From: Apostichopus japonicus
Lineage: Eukaryota > Echinodermata > Holothuroidea > Aspidochirotida > Stichopodidae
Reading direction: 5' to 3'
Length of the DNA stretch: 60,000 nt
Assembly (NCBI RefSeq): GCF_037975245.1
Contig: NC_092565.1
Coordinates: 15,283,499 to 15,343,498, forward strand
Shown here piece by piece: positions 12,239-24,200 of the stretch. The notes below the pieces were generated by a model that saw only the letters and a list, made by a program, of their open reading frames with translations, searched no databases and was not told where the DNA came from. The translations under genes and the position numbers were made by a program. Position 1 is the first letter of the stretch; each line of letters begins with the position of its first letter.

Positions 12239-15200
12239 CTAGTAGGGGAAAAAAATAGTAGAGATCTGTTAAATACTCTGCTTGGTTCAAGAACCAATAA
12301 ATAACTGAGATACTCGAGATACACAAGGTTTAAGATAGGCTTGGGTGATATAGTAAAAAGTCATGTATTTTTGTGTCGTTCATTTCACTTTCCTTTTGTT
12401 GTTATAATGTAAGGTTTGTAAATCCCCAGTCCTTTCATTACTGTCCCTTCCCCACATGTTGTGAGCCTGCATGAAGGTAGCACTGGATTACTGTATGTAG
12501 GTAATACAGGATTAGTGCATGTAGATAATACAGGATTAGTGCATGTAGGTAATATAGGATTAGTGCATGTAGGTAATATATGATTAGGGCATGTAGGTAA
12601 TATAGGATTAGTCTATGCTAGTACTATGGGATAAGGGCAATCAGAAGATAACACCAGGTTGAGTTTCTGACACAAATATTGTGTTGTCTGTTTCCAAAAG
12701 ATATTTAAATACATGTGTAGGAATATATGGACAGCTTTTGGAGTAAAAACACATAATTTAATCTTGCTTTATATCAACTTAAATCCAACCAAAACTCCCA
12801 TGTAATCACATTACTTTAAGCAATCATTTTACTCAGCGAATATACACGACATGACAACACTTAATATCAGTATGTATGCGATATTGTTCCTACTAATCAT
12901 GGAACTCTCACACAGTATCCAAAGGCTATCATGTAATAACAAACCCAACCAGTCTGAGCTTGTATGAATGATTCACAGATCACTACCAGTATCAAATTTG
13001 AAGGGGAAAAAACTGGAATCTAGAGAATGGAAACTAGTTTATGCAGTTGTTGAGGAGTGATGGAACGAAGAGAACAAATCTGTTACAACTTAGCCAGCAG
13101 GATATTTATTTTCTGAGAGTTTATTCAATCTCAACCAGCATTTCATTTTGTGTGTATAGCATGAGTTACTAGTACTTATAGATATCATATTAGCTTTGCC
13201 CTATAAGTACAACCATACATACAAATACCAGCATACTGGTCAGTAGTCAGACTGGACAAGAACTAAATACTACGGGAACCATTGCAAAATGACCAACAAA
13301 TGGTATGTTTAGATGAGGTTGTGTGGACGGGAATGGGGGGGGTGGTGAGGAAGGAGGATGGATGGATGTGAAGAAAACCTCCTCTCACTCACCCCCCCCT
13401 ATGTAAGTGCTGTGTAAAGACTCACCTTAGTTGTTGGAATCAAATCTGGAGGTGCATTATTCACTAGCTCCACAAATATTGATGCAAAAGGCCTACTGGC
13501 CATAACAGCCATTTCCACTTCCCTTTGCTGTAGAGAAGAATCGAATATGACAGTCAACACATCGGTGAAAATACAGTATTACTTGGTTTTAGACAGAGAA
13601 AAATAGCATGGAAATCCAGCCTAATGAAGATCAATAGAATATTGTCTTGGTATCATACATGTATATTATTGAGTCAAGACAGCCTAACTATAATAATAAT
13701 TCATTTTTTTCAATCGTTTCATTTATAAATTTTTGAGAGACAGTTTTTGCAAGCATTGTGGGGCAATAACATACATGAGTATCACAAGTGTGCAACAGAT
13801 TTCAACATTGATTTTGAAAGCCTAATATTTCAGTCAGGTTTTTCGTAGGAAACATCTACCAATGTTTAATTTACAGTAGCTAACCATCGACAATACCACA
13901 ATGTCATCATGTTTGACAATTTATAATGATATATTATGGAACACATATTTACATACATATATATTGTTGCCAAAAATTCTTTCATTAATTAACGTTCAAT
14001 AATATGAAATAAACAATAAGAATGCAGATAGTGTTAAAGGTTTGTGAAGCATGCAGCAAATGAAAGGAAGAAGCAGGATGATTGAGGTGAAGTTATCAAG
14101 TAGATTGCCTTACCTGGCATCCAGGTTGTTATTGGCTTAAAAGGCATCCATGTTAGTTAGCATAGTATAAATTGAAATGAGTAAACCCACTGCCGCACAA
14201 TTGTCAGTAAAGTTCCCACTTTGCTAATAGTGAACTAATATGCAGAGATTCTGGAATAGCTTACCTGTGAGTGGGAATAGAGGTCTTAAGTGTATAGTTA
14301 GAATGTTACTGTCGATAAACAATACTGTGTTAATTAAGCTAACATTGTTGTGGCTTTCAGTTCCTCAAACACATCACCCCTCTTACTACCCTCCTGACTC
14401 CTAGCACCAACCCTGTCAGCTCCTAGTACTACCCTGATTCTAGTACTAGCCTGAACTTTCAGAGGGGTCTTTATATAAACCCAAAGCAAAGCAAGCAAAT
14501 CTTATAACCGTTCATATGATGTGTTTTGGGGTTTGACCTGAGTAAATACTGCAAGTACACACTGAATGAACACTTCACAATATGAATGACATCAGTTATC
14601 ATTGGATGAAAAATGTATGAATGACACTGCTGACATAAACATTGTCTTTTTTCTGTGTTATCTCTATTATAAAGATCACATACCCTCCCCACCCCACACA
14701 CACCCTCCCCACTTTGTTTTTTAGCTATATGCAGTCCAATGTAGCATATCTGAATACTGCTGGTTCCCAAGGTATCCCCTTTTACAGCATGGTATTAACT
14801 TTGATGAAGTCACATGTATAATGTTCCCACTCAACTGGATACTAACTAAGAGATTAATATGGTTGTAACCAGTCTGCTGTGCCTAATGAGTGAGTTATTA
14901 ACCTACTGCAGTCTGTTCGTAGACCTATATGCTGAATTTGATTCTTCCTGGTACAATGTGAGGGTATTATAATGAAACGGTCTATGCTTTCACATAACTT
15001 TCCCCTCTCTAGGTCAATGGAATCAACAAACTTCTAGCCTGTTTGATTCGTTTTTGATATAGTTGTTCGTGTATCGACATTAAGAATGGACTATTTGAAT
15101 ATTTGACATTTGAATATGTTTGAACATGAATACAACAAAGACAGGCTATACTGCAGCGTCAACTGTTCATACCAGCGACATCAAATGTGACAAACTAAAT

Positions 15201-18200
15201 GAAGGAGTTATTCAACTGTAATGAGTGTTTCCAGCTGTTTGTTGTAGCCATGGAATGACATGTTCTTTTCTTGAACTATGGTTGATTTGATCAAACTCTG
15301 ATACCTACCCTTCTTCGCCTAAAGCGGTCCACCCGTTCACGCCCTTTGAGGGCGATCACAAAGACCACCAGAATCAACACAAAGCAGACGAAAAAGGTAA
15401 CAAAAATTACAACCAAGTTCACTGCAGGGTGATATATGGTAATCTAAGAAAGTAAAAATCAGAAAGATTGACATGCAGGTTAGTGGTTAGTGTAGCAGTG
15501 CTCTTTATTAAAGTAGTGCTGCAGGTGATTACTGAATACACATGCAGCCACAGCTTTGATAGCAAGTTTTAAGCACAATGGCAGTGCCAAGGTAAAGGAC
15601 TGGGGAGACAAACTCAGAGCTACAGCCAGAAAAGTAACAAGGGAGGGCTGAACTCATGGCCATAGCAAGTAAAATAACCCTGGAGCAAAAACAAGGGCTA
15701 CAGCCAGGTAAAACACCAGGAGAGCAGAACCCAGGGCCGCAATAAGGTAATGAACCAAGGGAGCTGAACCCAGGGCCGCAATAAGGTAATGAACCAAGGG
15801 AGCTGAACCCAGGGTCGCAGCAAGGTTATCAACTAAGGGAGCTGAACCCAGGGTCGCAGTATGGAAATGAATCAAGGTAGCTAAACCCATGGCGACAGCA
15901 AAGTAATGAATCAAGGGTGTTGAACCCAGGGTCGCAGCAAGGTTATCAACTAAGGGAGCTGAACCCAGGGTCGCAGCAAGGTTATCAACTAAGGGAGCTG
16001 AACCCAGGGCCACAGTACGTTAATGAACCAATGGAGCTGAACCCAGGGTCGCAGTACGGTAATGAACCAAGGGAGCTAAACCCAGGGCCACAGTATGGTG
16101 CTGAACCCAGGGCCGCAGTAGGGTAATGAATCAAGGGAGCTGAACCCAGGGCCACAGTTCAGTAATGAATCAAGGGAGCTAAACCCAGGGCCACAGTATG
16201 GTGCTGAACCCAGGGTCGCAGTAGGGTAATGAATCAAGGGAGCTGAACCCAGGGCCACAGTATGGTAATGAATCAAAGGAGCTAAACCCAGGGCCACAGT
16301 ATGGTGCTGAACCCAGGGCCGCAGTAGGGTAATGAATCAAGGGAGCTGAACCAGCTGAACCCAGGGTTGCAGTACGGTAATGAACCAAGGGAGCTGAACC
16401 CAGGGCCACAGTATGGTGCTGAACCCAGGGCCGCAGTAGGGTAATGAACCAAGGGAGCTGAACCCAGGGCCGCAGTAGGGTAATGAATCAAGGGAGCTAA
16501 ACCCAGGGCCTCAGTACGGTAATGAATCAAGGGAGCTAAACCCAGGGCCGCAGTACGGTAATGAACCAAGGGAGCTGAACCCAGGGCCACAATATAGAGA
16601 TGGTCACAGGGCCACAATTTGGTAATGAATCAAGGGAGCTGAACCTACGGCCACAGTATGGTAATGAACCAAGGGAGCTGATCCCAGGGTCGCAGTACGG
16701 TAATGAACCAAGGGAGCTAAACCCAGGGTCGCAGTACAGTAATGAATCAAGGGAGCTGAACACAGGGTTGCAGTAAAGTAATGAACTAAGGGGGTGCTGA
16801 ATGCACGGCTGTATCTATGAAAAGAGTTAATAGAGCACAACTTGGGGCCTCATCAATGTAAGACTTTTTTTTAGATTTGCTTCTTGACTGTTCTGCAATT
16901 GTGAGTCTGTCATTACAGTATGGGTCTCCACACAGTCCATGCTTGCTGTACAGTACAGAATCGATGGACCATCTCTACAGTCCATCGATTTTTCAGTACA
17001 GGAATAAAAAGTTCTGTTTATAAGAGATATTTGGAAGGTCTCCTTTGCTAACCTTCATGAAGATGCAGCATATCATGTGTAGCAGTAAACCTCCTGTGAG
17101 TAGTGGCAGTAATGCATTACAGATAACTCTATTGAAAACTTGAATAAAAAGCAAAAGAGACAAAAAACAGGAAAGAGGGGGGAAAAAGAAAACAGGAAGA
17201 GGTAAACAAAGTCTGTGTGAGTTTTCTACAGGAAAATGTTAACGTAACAACGATGACACCAAAAAGCCTCGGAGAGAGAAAGATCTCGAGGGACCAAGAA
17301 AAAAGTGCGCAAAGGCAGGAGGAGGAGAAACAATGGGGTGACTACGAGGGGTGACGTGGGGTGCTGTGAATGGTTGGTCTAACCAAGTAAGATTACAATA
17401 CAACGAGCCATTAATGCATACAATTGTGGATGCCTAAAGTAAGTGATGTTTGCTGAGAATCACCTCTCTTCTATTTCAGTGTTTTCACTTTGCTGATCTA
17501 GCTAGGAATGCATCACAATTTGATCATTTCAACCACTTACTTTGGTGACCACTAATCTGTGACATCTGTGTCATTCTCACTAGACAGTGTTGACACTGAG
17601 GACACTCTACATGGGTCACTATCACACTATGTTCTATGGCTTCATGGTGGCCAATTCCTTGCAAATATAATCACCGCAATAACTTGATAACATGAAGCAA
17701 AATAGATAATGACATGCCGCAAAGCAAACCAGAGATCGTGGCAACTAAGGTTTGTGATGTCAGATTGCTACGATAGTCTAAAACTTTCTGAAAAAATCTC
17801 ATGGTGCATGCATGTTAAGCTGCAGAGTCAAAAGGAAGACCATCAACGGGACTGGGTAAGGACCAACCATCACATGGAGACGCACACACCATTCACCGAC
17901 AGCATATTACGCACCTGACTTCTTAAACATGTATCAATTCGCATTTTGAGCTTCCATCCCAAAGCAAAAAAACACATGAATGATAAAAAGACACTGAAGA
18001 ATACGATGAAGAACTTCAAGAGATCCTCCAATTGGATCTGCTGTGTGACCTGCACCTGCATTAGTAATGAAGATAGAGGGCACTATTAAACTATTTAAAT
18101 AAAGAGACAAAACAAAAAAAACACATCCTTGTACCTCTCTGAATTCAAGCAAGCAAGATTTACCTTTACAATGACAATGTTTTAAATGCCACATTTTTAA

Positions 18201-21200
18201 GTATTTACAGAACTAAGACAGAACTACTGATGAACACAAAAACACACACTGGTTTCCATCTGGTTTACTTTTCCTATGTACTGCATGTCTAGGCTTTTCA
18301 TTGCACAACAGTCACGAATGGCAGAAATTTTCGCTGGAAACGGAGTGATCGGTTTGATAGAAAACTGGCTAATTGGTTACCTGTTATAATGTCTCACAGT
18401 TGTTAAACACCAATTGTAATCAATGGCCGTAAAGCTCAATATTTTGTCTTCTGTTTTCATGGTAAGTGATTCACTTAACAGGCTGAGTACATACCTTATA
18501 ACATTGCAAAGCTAATTACATGTCTAGACCACAAAAGCAAAATTCAAATCATTAATTCCAACCAGAAATATGGACAACAAATCAACAAAGAATCAGTTGG
18601 AAGCCTACTTAGTTTGCCCAGATTGTCAAACAGTCTGAGGCTAACAAAACAGCCTGCCTACCTATAAATAGGTAAAACACCATTTTTCTTTGCACAAAGA
18701 CAACATCACTTTGAACACAACAAATGACAAAGGTATGAAACAGAGGCAACTGAGCTAACATGATTCATTGGTTTACTGATAACAAAACATCCACACATCA
18801 CCAAAATTTAAAGCATTCGAATTGATATCCACTGCATCCTAGCTAACCACTGAAATCCATTGCATCCTAGCTGACCACTGAAATCCATTAAATTCTAGCT
18901 AACCATTGATATACACGTCATGCTCCTTAACTCTTGAAATCCAATGCAACCTAGCTATCACTTGAAATCCATCGCATCCTAAATAACTTTTGAAATCCAT
19001 TGTATCCTATGTAACCATTGAAGTCCATTGCATCCTAAACTAACCCTTGAAGTCCACGACATCGTATGTAACAATTAAAATCCATTGCACACAAATCCCA
19101 GGAGTCTATGGTGAGAGAGTGCAAGGCCAATCTCAGAAATATTGACTATATTGTCGCTCTTCCCTGCAAACTGTAGGCATGTGAAATGTTTGACATGTTA
19201 CTTACTACGTATAAATTGCACACGTTAGCTCACCGACATCTCAACCACTCCTTAAAGGCATCTGCTATGCCTTTTAGCTATGCGGTGTGTTGAATAGTGA
19301 CACTATGTCATGTTAGTAGCCCTTTGCATATACACCAGTAACATACGCCCTGAAGAAAAGGAAGTTACTTTCCATTACGCCCATCGCAAAGCGCTCTCCT
19401 GTGTGATATCATCAACTACACCAAAGACAGTGAAGTGGAGGTTATTCATAAAACCAGCTATCACAGCAAGTAATAAATCATCTCTACAGCAAAATTTCCA
19501 AATACATTATCTTTTTATTCAACTCTGGAGAGAGATGATGTATTGATGAGGTTGCAATGAGGCTGTGTGCCTCCTCTGCTACCAACAGCATGGCGAAGTG
19601 GTTTTTGTGAGCCACAGCTATATCAAGCATTCTACCTACCCTTGGAATCAGAATAGCCGTTCTGATCCACAAATAAAACTTTAAGATGATGCCACAAATT
19701 ACGAAGATCCAGATAGGAGAAGTTGCCAGCAAGACTATTAATCCCATGGAGATTAAAGGGGCAGACATAACCGTGACCTGCCAAGAGGTAATTTGACATC
19801 AGCTTCATGCATATCCATGACAAAGTCAATATTAAAATATACAACAACAAAAAGGTAAAATAAAAGCCTTACTTGATAGACAACAGTGTAACAACCATCA
19901 TGTGTGACCATAAGGGACAACAGTGTAGCAACCGTCAGGTGTTAAAAGACTACACACTATAGTAACTGTCACATCTGATCATGTTGGTGACTCATATCTA
20001 TAAATGAATTCTTAGCAAGAGTTAGGAACAGACAAGGGCAATCTATGAACTAAATCTACAAACAAAACATTCTAAACTGACATCGACAACTTGAGCTATC
20101 ATTGCGAACCATGTGAACATGCTTTTAATTGCTTGGGTGAGTATCGGTCAATCTGATAAAAAAAATAAATAAAAAAATAAAAACCGCAATAAAAAGTAGA
20201 CCAACAAAATACCCTTGTTTAGAATGAACATATTAGATCACAGTTTTCCTTACGGGACAACCTCCAAAGAAGAGAAAGTGTTGTAATGTGGATCGGGTTG
20301 GGGATCAAAAATATCGTGATTGTATTTAGAGGCAGTTAGCAAAAATCATGGATGTTAATAAACATAAGGCATTCTGCATGCTGTCAATGTTTCTGCTGAT
20401 GATGTTCAATCATGAAAGTACTTTAAGCTGAACTATTCACTTTCTCTTCAATCTTAAATAACATATCTCCTCACCCAAACAAAACCAACTAAAGAAAACC
20501 AAATGTGCCAGCAACTGCTAATTTTTTCAATATTTGAAATAAGCCAAAATTATACTCTTATCCACTCTGAAGCATTGCCATCAATATGGTCACTGTTATC
20601 GCCAAGCATTTTCTTTTTGAGCTATGTTCCATCCTTCAAAAATATGCATTTTCCTCCAAAAAAAAAAATGCAATGACAAGCTTTGACAGGAGGTAGGGTC
20701 CACTGAAAGGACAGAGTTACAATATTATGTTTCTTTTCTTCAATACTTTAGATGATTCTTACCATCAGAGGTCACTACAGTAACTGACTTTTGAGTCCAC
20801 AAACACCCAATATTATCACCATAGACGTAGCAGAAACTGACTTTTTGTCCAAAATATGCCAAATAATATTACCATGGATACAGGTAGATCTACTTGAAGC
20901 AGCATTTCATTGTCTCATAACAAAAAGGTAGAAGTGATGAATTAGTTGCCATTAGTGACTGTGTGTTATGCTGGCCCTGTTCAGACATAGCCATGCTCTT
21001 TGACTAGGATAGGCCTTACCTGCACCACCTCTCTGTTTATGTGCCACATGAACAACTTCTGCACGACCAGAAGAGCCAAGGCACAACAACTTAGAAATCC
21101 TATCAAACTACCAAAAGTTATTAGTATGATAGTGAATGGATTCTCTTCAACCTGAACCTGAGTAGTCGATGGAAATAGAAAACCATCAATTGAAGAAAAA

Positions 21201-24200
21201 ACGATTAACGCTTCAATGACAAATTTGTCACAGGTTTTATCAAAGCCGTGTACAGTGTGTTCAACCGTATTAAAGAGATACCCTGCTGGTGTCGCACGAG
21301 AGAAACCATGACAAGCTCCTGGTAATGTTGCTACCGGCAGATACACTCAACAGAATCATAATTTTGATTTAGGGTTTCATATCCGAAGGAACAAAGTAAA
21401 ACAGAACATTTTCATAGAAGCCTCACTAATCTAGTATTACCTCTACCATCTCCTTTCCTGCCCTACCCAATCTATCACTTTACCATGTATTTGGAGGAGA
21501 GTATGGTTGGATGAAAGTAGAGATTATTAAACACAAAAGGAGGGCTCTGAGAAAGACCTTCAAAGGAATCAGAATAGTGATGTCACAAGATAGTAAGGTG
21601 ACTACTTTGATTGTTTATCATATAATTCCCCCCGGAAACAGCACAAGCTGGTGAATAAAAGAAACCACTTATTTAAAAGAACTTCTTGCCTTCTTTTCCT
21701 GTTGGTGACATGGCAGTTATGTACTTAATATCACACAAAACCAACCAAATGCGGCTATCCTCAACCCCCCATTCCCCCTTAACTTTGATGGAAAATAATT
21801 TGAGCTGAAAGGAAACCAACTAATTATTTGCAGGGTTGATGAGATTACAACATAAGAGGTTATCACAGGAACATGCATATCATGTTATAAAGATCATCAC
21901 ATTAATCATTTTAAAGGGATATTGATAATATTTGTAGCCAAATAAGATAAAAATCCTTTTTGCAGGGAAAGATTAAGGCAACTCATGTTTAAGCCTTTAT
22001 ACGATGTTTTGAATTTGCGAGGGGTGTGCTGGTAGTGTGTTTACGATGATTAGGCCAGTGGTGAGTTAGTGGTAGCGTCTTGTAAATCCAGAGAGCCGAT
22101 CGACATGCACCCTACCTGCTGCCCCAGGTAGAGGGAGACCTGCGATCTGATACGTCGTAATATGGCTGTGATTGACATCAATACCATGGAGCAGGTAAAG
22201 AATATGACAGAATATTCCAAACCAGTCGGACCTCTGTGGTGTAACTTTGAATTTAAAATGTTAGGCTGTGAAGCCTGAAACTAACAAGAAGAGATGCAGA
22301 GAGCTTGATGAGCCTCTGGGCATTCTGCAAGACCGAGTTAACGACCGAGTAAAGATTTTAATCGCAGGAGCTGACAACATGAGTTATACAATAACTTTCA
22401 ACTTTTGTAAATACAAAGATGATATGACACCTGACAAGTCGAGAACACTCTCATCTCCTCAATAACAAGAAACTTATTTCCAGCAAATTTTACTTGTAAA
22501 TTTATAGAGGGTTAGAGTTCTCGTAGGTGAAATTACAAGTAACATCCATTTTCCCTAAATTTCTACAGCCTTTACAGATGAGAGGACTTATTCATATGTA
22601 CTTAAATAGCTTTCTGATTACTGATGAAACCATTTAAAATGAGAGCTAAATCCTTCAGTTATACAATCACCAAACTGACCAAACCAAAGAAAACAAGTCC
22701 CTAAGAAATTGTACCCATGAGCTGTTTCTTTCCTCTGAGTGACACACTGAAACAGATGCACTTCTTCTGAAGACTCAAACATACCAATCTTGAATCGCTT
22801 TAATAGCTAAAAAGCACACACATGTATACCAAAGGCATTTTGAGACAGTTAGACCCAAAGGCAACAAACTTGGCCTAAACTAAAGGACATTTCAAATAGA
22901 CTTGCAAGACTGCTGAACTTGCCTGGGAGAAGAAATTGTCAATGTGATATATAATAAACATCATAACACTCACAAAACCATGAGAGAAAATTAAATGGTC
23001 ATTAAACATCAAACTTAACCACTTCACATCATATTTACAAAATGATATGAACATTGTCTGAACATTTTTTTTCCTTTCGTTTTTTGCTTCATTGAAGATT
23101 CTGACCTACATTTCTAGCTATTGCTATCAGATGGTATGTTGTTGGTGGTTTACATAACAATCAATGAAAAATCAAGTCTCCATCTATAACATGATTAAAT
23201 TCAATTTGAAATATCTTTGACAAAACACACACATGCAAGATATTCTCATAATAATGACTGAGAAATGACTGTACTTCATTGTGATTCTCAGCTCTGTCTG
23301 TGAGAAATTTCAAAATTAGAAATACAAGTCCCTGAAAGAACCAACAAATGTTATACTGAGAGTACAGTTAATGTAAGACTAAATCTACACATGTGTTATA
23401 CTTTGTCCGTTTTTCATCTTTCCTCTGTCAAAGGATTTCTTCTCTCTGCCGTAATAAAACACTAAATGTCATCAACAAAGGATCAACAGAGCCAGTGATC
23501 ATTCCGTCAATCAATCAAAACCAACATTTCTTTCTTTTTGTAATAATAAAGAAATATGAAAGGTGAAAAGACTACTTACCCTGAAAGTAAATGGATGGGT
23601 AAAGTCGGATAGATAAAAGAGGAATGTAGTGTTGACTTCATTTCTGAAATCATAGGTGTAACGTGAGAATCTGTAGCGATATACATCATCCACGTATGTG
23701 TCGTTGACTATGATCTGCTCTTCCTCAACCGTGGCTGGAGATAAAAACAAAGATGAAGGAAACTGTTCAAAGATAGGGAATTTAAAAAAGTTTACTCATA
23801 CAACAGGTACCACAATGCATTGGTGTTTTGGATATGAATATTCATAGGCAGTTCTCACATCACAAGTAATACAGCAATGATGAAAAAAGAATCAAACTTC
23901 ATTCAACACTAGGGATAGAAGTTGAAAGTTCTCCACTTTCTTTTTTGGATTTCAGTCATAGCAGACAATAAAACTCTTGTATTCCCAAACCACTGTGAAG
24001 TGGAGAATGTGTTTTGATAAAAAAAAAAAACAAGCTGCTCTATAGACCAAGCTGTTCAGTGGTATACAAACAGCATGCAGATACAAAACCAAAAATATTG
24101 TTAATAAACCACTTATAACAACTAGTTGACAATATAAGCAGCAATCTCTCAGCAACTATCTGTCTCTATAAATATCTTGAGACAGCTCCCTGCATCTCTG

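Noticed and set aside
15654-16840. Long open frames on both strands in the 39-bp repeat region
   Set aside because: They arise because the repeat length is a multiple of three; the peptides are simple repeats in overlapping frames without initiation or splice context.
17537-17600. Strong AAA-GTAAGT donor on the minus strand at about 17537
   Set aside because: Stop codons lie within about ten codons upstream in the needed frame, so it is not another TM exon.
20762-20890. Open minus-strand frame ending at a good GTAAGA donor between TM exons 20b and 20c
   Set aside because: The stretch is two diverged copies of a roughly 50-bp repeat; no acceptor gives phase 0, and the frame required by exon 21 is not met. 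Similarity to TM exon ends is slight.
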